Shown here piece by piece: positions 46,501 to 54,612 of a stretch of DNA of 64,000 nucleotides. Origin of the DNA: Pseudomonas sp. NFR16 (lineage in GTDB: Bacteria; Pseudomonadota; Gammaproteobacteria; Pseudomonadales; Pseudomonadaceae); NCBI RefSeq assembly GCF_900108875.1, contig NZ_FNYJ01000004.1, positions 371,056-435,055 on the forward strand, written 5' to 3'. The notes under the pieces were generated by a model. That model was given only the letters and a program-made list of their open reading frames with translations, ran no database searches and was not told where the DNA came from. Within the stretch, counting starts at the first letter, position 1. Each line of letters starts with the position of its first letter. The translations under genes and the position numbers were made by a program.

Positions 46501-49500
46501 TTTCCGCCAGCGAGCTTCGCAGTCGGCATGGTCATGGCCGGCGTCGACAGCTATCGCGCATTGGCAGCGTTGCATGAGCGCGACCATGAAACCGCAAGTC
46601 TGTATGTCCTCAGCGCATGGCTGAATGCAGCAGGTTCGGCGGGCGACCTGTACTCTGGAATGAAGGGCCTGGGCGGCGTGCTGAAACGCGTCGCGCGCAG
46701 CGATCAAGCTATCCCCACATCCAGCCTGCCGGGCGTTAAAACCCAAGGCCCTCTCACACCGGTGATCGTGCAGGATGAAGTGTTCTGGACGGCTGCTTCC
46801 AAAACCCGTCGTCACGCGCCGCTGTACCGTACCCATGCACTGCGGCCGGACACTCTGCAGCCCACCGGTCATTTCGCAGAAACCGACGTCAGCGGAACCT
46901 GGAAAGCCTTGCAGCAAGACAACGCGAACCCCGCTTACGTCGTGAACGTGTCGCTGGCCGAAGGCACGCGCCTTGATGCTGCCCATGCCCAGGGCGTGAC
47001 GATGCTCCGCGGCAAGTGTTACATCTCGATGCACGACCAGGTTTTTCAGGTCCAGTACGACGCCAGCATCCGTATCTGGCAGATCGTGGATCCGGGTAAT
47101 CCGTTCGCCTTTTTCGGCAGGCAGCCGGTACGACGCAACGAGCAAGGCCTGTGGGAAATCCTTGAGCCGCTGAAGTTGCGCGGCGGCGTCCTGCCCGTCT
47201 ATCAGTCGCTTGACGAGACCGCTGCAGGACTGACCACTGCCGCGAGCAGCGTGAGCGATTATGAGATGCCCGAAGCCCTGCAGCCTTATGTGTTTGGCAT
47301 CGTCAGCGTCCGACAGGCCGAGAGCTACAGCGACAGCACCGGCCATCTTCGCTTCATGTTCGACGACATTTTCCTGGCCGGGCGCGAAACCTACTCCACG
47401 CTGCGTCAGAACCTGTACCGCGACGCAGCGGCGTTCTTCCAGCAGCCCGTCCTGAAGACCAAGCCAGAGCTGCCCCAACTGGAGGGCGACCCCTCCGTCG
47501 AAGCTTTCTTGAAGGCGGCGCTCAAGGACACCAATGGTCTGGTGATCGGCGAGGCGCCGACGCTGATCGCCAGCAAACAGCTGCTGATCGACAACATGCC
47601 GCTGCTTGCCGAGCAGAAAATCGAGGTGCTTTATCTGGAGCATTTGCAGACCGATCAGCACGTGCACAAGCTGCAGAAATACAAAGCGCTGGGGAGCAAG
47701 ACCCGCAGCGGTTCGCATCAGCTCAAACACTATCTGGACACCGTCAACGATGGTGCGCTGAAGAGCCGCAGCGACAAATACGATTACTACCACGTGATCA
47801 AGGCCGCCCATCGACACGGCATCGAGGTCAAGCCGTTCAGCTCCTCGGTCAGCTATGACTACGCCGACAGCGAGGTGAGCGCGGCACTGGGCGACCCGCT
47901 GGCGCAGCACAAGATGTCAGCGTTTTTCGGCAACAAGGTCATCAGCGATGACGTTCAGGCTCAGCCTCAACGCCGCTGGATCGCGCTGCTCGACCATCGG
48001 ATCGCAAACAACTGGCAGCAGCAGCCAGGCATCAGTGAGCTGCAGGGGGTAATCAGTCTTCGTGTCGTCGAGGTGCCGCAGGGCCAGGCTCAACTGATTG
48101 CCCGCGACATTGACGATGCCCTCGGCGCGACACAGACCCGAGGCGATTTCCGGGTAGAAATCCCATGCGCCCACGTCACGCCGACGGCAGGCACGAGCGC
48201 CGCGGCAGCAGAGCCTTCGACGGCACTGGATGATGCGCTGTACAACTTGCTGGAGCGCCGCTCGCCTCTGGAATGGGGTCTGGACCCGCAGCGCAAATCC
48301 TTCGTCTCGCAGCGCAAGCTGGCGGCCAATCTCTACGCCGGTGAACACGGTTTCCAGTGGCATGCCGACGGTTACTGGGCGCGAGCGCAGGCTTCCCAAT
48401 GGCCGAAGGACCCGGCACTCAACGCCATTCAGATATCGTTGATCGATGACAGCTATCAGCTACCTGCGACCATGCGACCAATCTTTCATGAGCTCGCCTA
48501 CTTCCGGCATCGGGGCCTGAACCCGAACTACTTCTTCCCGGAAACCGAGCTGGCAGAGGTTCGCAATACGTTTTTCGAACTGGCCGCCTCGCTGCAAAAA
48601 AGCGCCCGCGAGGTGCTGTCCGCCAAGTTGCCCGCTCGCGTGGCCATGCCGGACATCAAGGCTGACACGCCAATCAGCATGTTTCTGGAAGAGCTTTACG
48701 AAAACACTTCTGGCGTTGTCATCGGCGAATCCCATGGCGCGATTGCGAGCAAGCGCCTGATCCTGGACAACCTGGAGTATCTGTCGAAGCAAAACGTGAA
48801 GACGCTTTATATGGAGCATCTGCTGACGGACCTGCATCAGGCTGACCTCGATCTGTTCGCCGAAACGGGCTTGATGAGCAAGACCCTGCTGCATGACATC
48901 AAGGCCATGGACAAAGGCTTCCGCACCGACAAGGAGGGCGTCTATACCTTCGAGAACCTGTTGCTGCAAGCCCGACGCCACGGTGTCGAGGTTCGTGCGA
49001 TCGATTGCGCAGCTTCCTACTTCATCCGCAACCTCCCAACGACGTCCGGCTCGACGCGCCAGCAGGTGTTCAGCTATTTCGCCTCACGAACGATCCGCAG
49101 ACATCAAAGCGTCATGGGGGCGCACAAATGGATAGCGCTGGTCGGCAATTCACACGCCAACACCTTCAAGAACAGCGTGCCCGGCATTGCCGAACTGGAG
49201 CGCGCCATCGGTGTGCGCGTGTTGGACGTAGCGTCAGGCAAAGGCCGAGGCATCATGCTCGATCCCGGCGAAGACGTGAGTCAGGGCATCGCGAGCGGGC
49301 AGGTGTTTCTCAAGAACGATTTCAGGGTTGAAATCGAGCTCAAGCCCCGCGCGCAACTGGCGGTTCCGCTCGGCGATCGCCTCTATAATCCCGGCATGTT
49401 CTTGCTGGAACAGAGCGATTCGGCGCACCCGATGATCATCCATCGCTCTCGGGACAGAACGCTCAAGCGAACGCCTGTGCGACTCAATGGCGAAGGCAAG

Positions 49501-49608
49501 TTTTACATCGAGCGAGACGCCTGGCCTAAGGTGCATCTCAAGCCCTTCGATGACCTCGCGTCGCTGACTGACGCACTCGTGCAGATGAAACTCAAACACG
49601 TGGCCTGA
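43570..49608 (+). CDS. Giant dermonecrotic/DUF6543-type toxin-like protein with tandem EreA/ChaN-like effector domains
   Basis: 2012 residues. The first half holds two DUF6543-like modules, each with a VDPDQL marker (HDVDPDQLRLS, GTVDPDQLIIS). A hydrophobic stretch at about 960-1000 (MVAIVLTLPFPPASFAVGMVMAG) may insert into membranes. The C-terminal half has two related domains of about 190 residues. The second has GESHG (Gly1719-His1722), MEH and GNSHANT (His1862), as in the EreA/ChaN/TraB and Pasteurella-toxin superfamily. The first has GEAPT (1327-1331) and LDHRIANN instead, so its catalytic histidines are lost. ATG 43570 has GGAG 4 bases upstream; TTG 43507 and ATG 43591 are alternatives. 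No signal peptide; the secretion route is unknown. It interrupts the LPS core gene cluster. Confidence 0.8.
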   Translation: MTGTQYAMETQTFNPPALDRLTTLSRIFEAELDHLPAASTSTDDPIGITPTEQVDHLNARIAQFWSQASARDISRRELFVTGLELALRDDVSLSIEEGELHADYQRCLPGADEQARVEFSSLQLQIDEGRWIEIAGAIISTAENGQTLLSLPGQSGEGFTSKQAMTDELTRRINHPVLRLPLLRTLPESTRDAWSGIQAEGDLFLENWTASDWRLTRIKGSAFDYAFDRLLDKQRGDINELFATSAVGTEAFAARLDALMRMPKSWGPDGMIVAIEHRRWLRSERQRWPDWLKMATVQERQHYARALEETGQAISVLTSVMGDAASPEHYARSHLRARIANDLGHDVDPDQLRLSTQRPLPGVAQTYTNSRSLTQLGLIGLHPGDSLAGSSFLTETQVTLNGRPLTSSHERLTLAYLAKLIDELDLRRAFGQAQRQIYGSETTQRQMREVMHRQLLTHGYAAALQGHLSPGGYALIESLNPATTAPKNHNVTIQRLVLNGRDTLGGVLVLRTLNDAGELDSLMLYAADIPRAQRFQHFTSERQLLNELVSWSRSTELSEFLVAHVAPTHQAALATQLQRLAELPAPPDNFVSYSTCPDYDAGLRGLVSAHIQMKLAEQRQHTPDWYLNASKEQRQQLVALEDALVAARSRYEAQAHTQVPDFEAFVHDHASRKINELLGLPDGTVDPDQLIISSPRETLTYTRMLRDGYDDSLGMLTPTADTTASFNGPAGVDLSMLTPSKVARSVHGQWVLDRYVEKIRSQLLDPQSEGYAWRRRQSLLLTQLQMSADALRSLLKGQIDVGQHQWLSRTFENLHSTDPVLRARFPVYPLQLKVDVLAVAVKVETLQGCYLLRPEGPGAASQALLYTPQAPDGYAFRPLESFSNTLLRDGMGDYYLKRGRAGAGRSLAFALADLKKGKGMAPAFADRPLTDLHDVCFNHIIERKIADAQATTTGRADMLARLIWSSVEMVAIVLTLPFPPASFAVGMVMAGVDSYRALAALHERDHETASLYVLSAWLNAAGSAGDLYSGMKGLGGVLKRVARSDQAIPTSSLPGVKTQGPLTPVIVQDEVFWTAASKTRRHAPLYRTHALRPDTLQPTGHFAETDVSGTWKALQQDNANPAYVVNVSLAEGTRLDAAHAQGVTMLRGKCYISMHDQVFQVQYDASIRIWQIVDPGNPFAFFGRQPVRRNEQGLWEILEPLKLRGGVLPVYQSLDETAAGLTTAASSVSDYEMPEALQPYVFGIVSVRQAESYSDSTGHLRFMFDDIFLAGRETYSTLRQNLYRDAAAFFQQPVLKTKPELPQLEGDPSVEAFLKAALKDTNGLVIGEAPTLIASKQLLIDNMPLLAEQKIEVLYLEHLQTDQHVHKLQKYKALGSKTRSGSHQLKHYLDTVNDGALKSRSDKYDYYHVIKAAHRHGIEVKPFSSSVSYDYADSEVSAALGDPLAQHKMSAFFGNKVISDDVQAQPQRRWIALLDHRIANNWQQQPGISELQGVISLRVVEVPQGQAQLIARDIDDALGATQTRGDFRVEIPCAHVTPTAGTSAAAAEPSTALDDALYNLLERRSPLEWGLDPQRKSFVSQRKLAANLYAGEHGFQWHADGYWARAQASQWPKDPALNAIQISLIDDSYQLPATMRPIFHELAYFRHRGLNPNYFFPETELAEVRNTFFELAASLQKSAREVLSAKLPARVAMPDIKADTPISMFLEELYENTSGVVIGESHGAIASKRLILDNLEYLSKQNVKTLYMEHLLTDLHQADLDLFAETGLMSKTLLHDIKAMDKGFRTDKEGVYTFENLLLQARRHGVEVRAIDCAASYFIRNLPTTSGSTRQQVFSYFASRTIRRHQSVMGAHKWIALVGNSHANTFKNSVPGIAELERAIGVRVLDVASGKGRGIMLDPGEDVSQGIASGQVFLKNDFRVEIELKPRAQLAVPLGDRLYNPGMFLLEQSDSAHPMIIHRSRDRTLKRTPVRLNGEGKFYIERDAWPKVHLKPFDDLASLTDALVQMKLKHVA
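47499..48075 (+). repeat. Internal protein repeat A (degenerate effector domain)
   Basis: Encodes residues about 1310-1502 of the giant protein. Aligns with repeat B along its length (GLVIGEAPTLIASKQ to GVVIGESHGAIASKR; VLYLEHLQTD to TLYMEHLLTD; RRWIALLDHRIAN to HKWIALVGNSHAN). Catalytic histidines are replaced. Confidence 0.85.
48670..49245 (+). repeat. Internal protein repeat B (intact effector domain)
   Basis: Encodes residues about 1701-1892. Retains Glu and His of GESHG, Glu-His of MEHL, the acidic IDCAASY strand and GNSHAN near the end, so it is the likely active copy. Confidence 0.85.
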
Positions 49609-49616
49609 GCGTGAAC

Positions 49617-49648
49617 GGGCGCGATTCACCCTGCGGTGAGTCGCGCCC
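49617..49648. terminator. Strong hairpin between convergent genes
   Basis: GGGCGCGATTCACC, loop CTGC, GGTGAGTCGCGCCC: a 14-base-pair stem with one mismatch or wobble. It lies between the stop codons of the giant gene and the minus-strand kinase gene, so it probably ends both transcripts, although T-runs are short. Confidence 0.7.
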
Positions 49649-49654
49649 TCAGGC

Positions 49655-51106
49655 TTATTCGAGGGTTTTCGAGACGGTGGGAATACGCTGCTCCAGCAAT
49701 TGGTGCAGCGCGCTGTCGGCGGGCCAGTTGCGCATGAAACGCGCGCGATCCCTGGCGAACGCAGCGGCGAATGCACTCTGGGAGCCGTGCTGACACATGG
49801 CGTCCAGATCGATCAACGCCCATCGATCCTGCTGCCAGAACACGTTATGCCCTTTCAGATCGCCGTGGCTGATGCGTTCACGAATCAGCTGTGCAAACAG
49901 CGTGTCCAGCGCCTGCAACTCTCTTTCGGGAGCATCTGCATTAGCCACGTAGGGCGCGAACCGCTCGATGATGTCGGGCCCCGGCAGGTGCTCGGTTATC
50001 AGATACGCTTTGCGCCGCAGCCAGAAAAACCGCTGCTCCAACAGCGCGAGCGGCCTGGGCGTTGCAATGCCGAGAAACATCAGCCGATTGCCTTCACGCC
50101 ATGAATGCCAGGCACGGCTGGGCCGCCAGAACCGCTTGAGCCAGTGCGCGAAATTCTTGATGTTGTAACGCTTGATCACCAGGGCCCGCCCTGCGACGTC
50201 GGCTCTTGCCACGCTGGCCGCGCCACCGGTCTTGTACAGATGACCGCTGTCGATCAGCGCATCAGCGTTGTCGAGCACCGGCAGCATCGCGGCTTCTTCC
50301 TCGCGGCGGATTGCGCGCAAGGCAAACGGCCCGTCTTTCACGGCGAAGAGGCTGCATTCCCGGCCGATCTTGGTCAGATAATCCTTCAGCCGCCAGCTGC
50401 GTACTTTGTCGATCTGCTTCTGCAGGGCCTCGACCGGCAGACCGTGTTCGCCGTTGCTCAGCAGGTAGTAGACGAGCAATTCTTCAGTAAAGGGTTCCAG
50501 CGATTTAGGCAGCTGGGCGAAGAACACGCCGAGGTTTTCCAGCACTTTCTGCCGGGACAATGGCTTGCCAGCCTCCTCCACACGAATACCCGCGCCGTCG
50601 ATCAAGTACAGCTTGCCGTCCTGACGCAGCAGGTTGTCCAGGTGAAGGTCTTCCTGCCAAAGCCCCTTGGCGTGCATCTGGCCGACTGCGGTTAACGCGT
50701 CACCCAGCACGGCTTGCTGTTCATCGGCCAGCGCTGGCAGATGTTCCACCGCCGTCCACGCCTCGCCCAGGCTTTGAGCCTGATTGAGAAACTCGAACAG
50801 CAGCCAGCCGCCCTCGCCGTCCTCGAGCCCGTCGGCGAGCAGCAACGGGGTGGTCAGGCCCTGCGCAGCGAGCAACTGGACACCGGCGCGCTCGCGCTGA
50901 AAATGCCGGGGCGCCTTCTGGCCGACCAGCAGTTTGGCCAGCACCGGCCGGCCCCGCCAGATTCCCGCGCCCACATAACGCTGGCCCGGCAGGACGCGCA
51001 GCAGGCTCAACAGCTGTAATTCGGCCGGACCCGCAGCGTCGGCCAGCGCAATGCTCATTGGCAGCGCTGGCGTGCGACCGGCGTTTTTCAGTTCAGACAA
51101 ACGCAT
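49655..51106 (-). CDS. Double-domain LPS kinase (InaA family, PA5006-like)
   Basis: 483 residues formed by two kinase-fold domains. The first has GQMHAKGLWQEDLHLDNLL and LIDGAG; the second has RISHGDLKGHNVFW and LIDLDAM, which are a full catalytic loop (HGDLKGHN) and metal-binding Asp. It most likely phosphorylates a core sugar. The same two-domain gene sits at this place in P. aeruginosa. It ends 46 bases from the giant toxin-like gene and lies 92 bases after wapQ. Confidence 0.85.
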   Translation of the reverse strand: MRLSELKNAGRTPALPMSIALADAAGPAELQLLSLLRVLPGQRYVGAGIWRGRPVLAKLLVGQKAPRHFQRERAGVQLLAAQGLTTPLLLADGLEDGEGGWLLFEFLNQAQSLGEAWTAVEHLPALADEQQAVLGDALTAVGQMHAKGLWQEDLHLDNLLRQDGKLYLIDGAGIRVEEAGKPLSRQKVLENLGVFFAQLPKSLEPFTEELLVYYLLSNGEHGLPVEALQKQIDKVRSWRLKDYLTKIGRECSLFAVKDGPFALRAIRREEEAAMLPVLDNADALIDSGHLYKTGGAASVARADVAGRALVIKRYNIKNFAHWLKRFWRPSRAWHSWREGNRLMFLGIATPRPLALLEQRFFWLRRKAYLITEHLPGPDIIERFAPYVANADAPERELQALDTLFAQLIRERISHGDLKGHNVFWQQDRWALIDLDAMCQHGSQSAFAAAFARDRARFMRNWPADSALHQLLEQRIPTVSKTLE

Positions 51107-51198
51107 CGGCGCCCTCTTTCATCAGCTCGACCCCTAATCAGTGGCCCATCAGGCACGCAGCTCACTGTCACAGACCTGCATGCCAATCCAAATCCTGC

Positions 51199-51954
51199 TT
51201 ACCGGCCGCTGCGCTTATGACTGCCTCGTTTCGCCAGCCGCTGCCACCATGCATCGACCAGTCCGCTGTCGCCGGGGGCCTGAAGGTAGGCGGACAGCAT
51301 TTCGCGGATCTCGGCCTCATTCCAGACCGGCGCCCGACGCAGCAATGGCTCGATGTCCTTGACCCGATCACGCTGGCCGAAGATCGACTTGCGGGTTTTC
51401 TCAAGATCGATCAACTGCGCCAGATAGGCGCCGCCACGGGCCTTGAGGAAAATATGTTTGGGGTAAAAACAGCCATGCACCTGACCCGCCTGATGCAGCG
51501 TACGGGCCAGCGTGCCACACGCCTGCAGAATCGCCAGGCGCTGGGTCGCGGTCAGGTCGTTCCACTGCTGCAGCAAAGTATCCAGATCGGTCCAGCCGTC
51601 CAGCGCGCGGGTCATCAGGATTGCGCGGCGCTCGCCGTCGATCTTCTTCTCGCCGTAGAACACGGCGTGCAGCGCCGGGATGCCGAGCTTCTGATACAGG
51701 CTGATATTGCGAAACTCGCGGGAGAACGAAGGCTCGCCCAGCGGGTGATGCAGCGTGCGCGTCAAGTAATTGCTCTGGCGCTTGAGGTAGTAACCGGAGC
51801 CTTCCAGCTCCAGCCGGAATACGCTGCTCCAGCCGCCGCGTCCGGTATTGGGCTCGTCCACGGCATCGAGTTCGACATCCCACAGCGAATCGAAATCAGC
51901 CAGACCATGACGCTCGAGCAAGCCTCGGTCGGCGTCTGCGATGAAAACACTCAT
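51199..51954 (-). CDS. wapQ: InaA/WaaP-family LPS kinase-like protein
   Basis: 251 residues of the InaA/Kdo-kinase fold: GRGGWSSVFRLELEGSGYYLKRQ has the ATP-binding Lys, and the catalytic loop is QVHGCFYPKHIFLK, with Cys at the position of the usual Asp (compare HRDCY in WaaP), followed by QLIDLEKTR. The Asp-to-Cys change is seen in the DNA itself. It overlaps wapP by ATGA. The wapQ name rests on position (PA5007 equivalent). Confidence 0.8.
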   Translation of the reverse strand: MSVFIADADRGLLERHGLADFDSLWDVELDAVDEPNTGRGGWSSVFRLELEGSGYYLKRQSNYLTRTLHHPLGEPSFSREFRNISLYQKLGIPALHAVFYGEKKIDGERRAILMTRALDGWTDLDTLLQQWNDLTATQRLAILQACGTLARTLHQAGQVHGCFYPKHIFLKARGGAYLAQLIDLEKTRKSIFGQRDRVKDIEPLLRRAPVWNEAEIREMLSAYLQAPGDSGLVDAWWQRLAKRGSHKRSGR

Positions 51955-52685
51955 TCACGCCCCTCGAAAAAACCGACGATATGACGGATGCGCTTCTTGT
52001 CCGAATCGTTCAAGCGTTCGCGCCCGCGATACTGCAGATAAAAGCGCAGACGCTGAGTCGCGGAAAGGTGATATTTGGCGACTTTGTCCAGGCAGGCCAG
52101 ATCCTTGGTGATGCGATAACGCAACATGAAGCTGACCCAGAACGCGCCGTTGGGGCAGTCGATCAGGAATACGGTCGATTGGTCGTCCACCAGCAGATTG
52201 CGCCACTTCAGGTCATTGTGGGTGAAGTGGTGGTCGTGCATCGTCCGGGTATAGCGCGCGACCTGCCGGCTGATGGCGTCGACCCAGGCGCGGTCATGCA
52301 GGCGAAGATCCTTGTGTTTGGCCAGATCGGACAGATCCTCGGTGCGCGGCAGCTCGCGGGTGATCAACGCGCCGCGATCATAAGCGGCGCCATTACGCTC
52401 CAGTCCCCAGGCCACGACTTCGGCGGTCGGAATGCCCCATTTGGCGAAACGCTTGAGGTTCTGCCACTCGGACTTGACCCGTGGTCGGCCCAGGTAACGG
52501 CGCAAACCCTTGCCTGCCGCCACATAGCGTTTGACGTAGTAGTTCACGCCGTTGCGCTCGACCCGAATCACTTCCGACAGCGGATCACGCGTCAGGCGCT
52601 CGCCTTTGAGGGCGAATACGGCGTCCAGCGTGCCGAAATCGTCAGCGAGCTCAGCGTAGGCAGATTCAAGATTCCAGCCCGCCAT
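51951..52685 (-). CDS. wapP: LPS core kinase WapP-like
   Basis: 244 residues, kinase fold: EVIRVERNGVNYYVKRYVAAGKG with the ATP-binding Lys, catalytic loop DHHFTHNDLKWRNLLVDD with the Asp kept, and metal loop FLIDCPNG. It probably adds a phosphate to a core heptose, in series with WaaP. The ATG shares a base with the waaP stop (TGATG). Confidence 0.85.
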   Translation of the reverse strand: MAGWNLESAYAELADDFGTLDAVFALKGERLTRDPLSEVIRVERNGVNYYVKRYVAAGKGLRRYLGRPRVKSEWQNLKRFAKWGIPTAEVVAWGLERNGAAYDRGALITRELPRTEDLSDLAKHKDLRLHDRAWVDAISRQVARYTRTMHDHHFTHNDLKWRNLLVDDQSTVFLIDCPNGAFWVSFMLRYRITKDLACLDKVAKYHLSATQRLRFYLQYRGRERLNDSDKKRIRHIVGFFEGRE

Positions 52686-53491
52686 CAGAGCGCATCCCCA
52701 TAGCGCAGTTTGCGCTGATACAGCTTCTCGGCCTTGCCCTCCAGCCAGCTGAGCAGCGCAGACTCTTCGGCCAGAATCCTGCGCAGCGGCTGCTGAAAGT
52801 AGCCCTTGAGAAAGCGCAACTTGTCGCGGCGCGTCAGGCCGATATCCATCGCTGAAAAATACAGCGCCGCCAGATCCTTGTTGCGCCAGCGCATCGGGAT
52901 CGCAGAGCGGGTCTGGGCACGGTGCAGGTCGATGACCGACAGCCTGAAGTCTTCGGGCGTGACCGGCTTGTCGGTGTGCAGCAGGAAATGGCAGATGTAG
53001 CAGTCGCGATGATTGACCCCGGCGCGATGCATCATGCCGACCAGCCGCGCAACCTCGGCAATGTAGGCGCGCTTCATCCGCGGCTCTGGCGGCTCGTTGC
53101 GCCAGTTGATGCTGACGTCTTCCAGGCTTTCGGTCGGTGCCAGCTCCTCGGTGATGATGAACGAATGCTGGGCGGCAGGATTGTTGCCGCGCTCGCCGTA
53201 GGCCACGGACGTCATGGTGGGCACGCCGACTTCATGCAAACGGTTGATCGCCTGCCATTCCTGGCCGGCGCCGAGCACCGGCAACTTGGCCGACAGAAGA
53301 TTCTTCGCCACTTCGCCCCAGCCGATGCCGCGATGGATTTTGACGAAATAACCGCGCCCGTCGACTTCGGTGCGCAGCGTGCGCCGGCCTTCGAGCTCGC
53401 GATAGACCTGGCCTTGCAGCGCTTCGACCGCCTCGAACGCATCGCGCCCGGCCCAGAGGCTCTTGAAGGGTTCAGCAAGGATCAGTTTCAT
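52685..53491 (-). CDS. waaP: Heptose I kinase
   Basis: WaaP (RfaP) phosphorylates heptose I of the inner core, which is essential in P. aeruginosa. 268 residues, the normal length. Lys51 in YFVKIHRG and Asp163 in HRDCYICHF match the reported catalytic residues of the P. aeruginosa enzyme; VIDLHRAQ is the metal-binding segment. It overlaps waaG by ATGA. Confidence 0.95.
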   Translation of the reverse strand: MKLILAEPFKSLWAGRDAFEAVEALQGQVYRELEGRRTLRTEVDGRGYFVKIHRGIGWGEVAKNLLSAKLPVLGAGQEWQAINRLHEVGVPTMTSVAYGERGNNPAAQHSFIITEELAPTESLEDVSINWRNEPPEPRMKRAYIAEVARLVGMMHRAGVNHRDCYICHFLLHTDKPVTPEDFRLSVIDLHRAQTRSAIPMRWRNKDLAALYFSAMDIGLTRRDKLRFLKGYFQQPLRRILAEESALLSWLEGKAEKLYQRKLRYGDAL

Positions 53492-54612
53492 CCGTGGTGC
53501 TCCGCCAGAATCACATCCGCAGCATGCTGCGGCATGCTGTAAAGATCAGCCGTGTCGGCGAATGCCAGCCCGTTCCGGCTCCAGGTGCTGCGCGCGGCAT
53601 CGTCCTTGAGCATGCGGGCCAGGTATTGATTGAGCTGGCTTTGCTCCAGCGGTTCGTCGAGTACCAGGCCGCTGTCGGCCTCAGCGATGTAGTGAGCATA
53701 ACCACACACCGCGCTGACCAGCACCGGCAGCCCAGCCACCAGCGCTTCAAGCAGCACGGTGCCGGTGTTCTCGTTGTAAGCCGGATGAATAAGCAGGTCC
53801 GCCCCCAACAGGAAACGCGGGATGTCGCTGCGCCCCTTCATGAAAGTGACGTTGTCGCTCAACCCGAGCGCCGTGCTTTGCAGCTGGAATACCTTGGGGT
53901 CGTCCTGCCCGATTACAAACAGTCGCGTGCGTTTTTTCAATTCCGGGGGCAGCGCCGCGAGCGCCTTGAGGCTGCGATCGACGCCTTTGGTCTTGAAGCC
54001 CGAGCCGATCTGCACCAACAGCAAGTCGTCATCGGCCAGATTGAATTCGCGACGAAACTCGGCACGGATCTGGGCAGCATTGGCGGGCGCGCGGCGATCC
54101 TGAGAAATCCCGGGCGGCAGCAGATGAAATCGTTCGAGCGGGGTGTCGTAGTGCTTGATGAACAGCGGCTGCTGGACTTCGGAAATCATCAGCACTTCGG
54201 TTTTCGCATCCTTGGCGAACACGGCGCGCTCGTAGTCGGCGAAATGGCGATAACGGCCCCAGTACTTGTACAGGCCGTGGCGCAGGTTCTGCGCTTTGTC
54301 CTCATAGCAACCGTCGGCGGCGTAGTACACGTCCAGCCCAGGCATTTTGTTGAAGCCGATCAGACGATCCACGGGACGCCTGGCCAGGTCGGCATTCATC
54401 CAGTCGGTCAGTTTTTCGTTACGACGATGGTTGAAGATCGCCTTGACTGGCGCCACCAGCACTTCGAAGCCAGGAGGCACGTCACCTTCCCAGATCAGCG
54501 TGTAGACGCGGATCGAATGGCCGCGCCGCTGACACTCCAGCGCAATGCGCATGAAGTCGCGCTGCAGGCCGCCGAAAGGAAAGTATTTATAAAGCACGAA
54601 TGCCAGTTGCAT
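53488..54612 (-). CDS. waaG: Core glycosyltransferase WaaG (UDP-glucose/GalNAc:heptose transferase type)
   Basis: 374 residues, GT4 enzyme adding the first outer-core hexose or amino-hexose to heptose II. N-terminus LAFVLYKYFPFGGLQRD; donor site LIQIGSGFKTKGVDRSLKAL-like and HPAYNENTGTVLLEALVAGLPVLVS. The frame is open to 54696, but ATG 54612 gives the standard MQLAFVLYKYFPFGG start and shares a base with the waaC stop (TGATG). Confidence 0.95.
   Translation of the reverse strand: MQLAFVLYKYFPFGGLQRDFMRIALECQRRGHSIRVYTLIWEGDVPPGFEVLVAPVKAIFNHRRNEKLTDWMNADLARRPVDRLIGFNKMPGLDVYYAADGCYEDKAQNLRHGLYKYWGRYRHFADYERAVFAKDAKTEVLMISEVQQPLFIKHYDTPLERFHLLPPGISQDRRAPANAAQIRAEFRREFNLADDDLLLVQIGSGFKTKGVDRSLKALAALPPELKKRTRLFVIGQDDPKVFQLQSTALGLSDNVTFMKGRSDIPRFLLGADLLIHPAYNENTGTVLLEALVAGLPVLVSAVCGYAHYIAEADSGLVLDEPLEQSQLNQYLARMLKDDAARSTWSRNGLAFADTADLYSMPQHAADVILAEHHG

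Noticed and set aside
46285..47910. 541-codon open frame antisense to the giant toxin-like gene
   Set aside because: No ribosome-binding site or recognisable domain; the sense strand encodes a repeat-containing protein that aligns with itself.
43285..49654. Transposon carrying the giant gene
   Set aside because: No terminal inverted repeats, transposase or target duplication can be seen at the edges.
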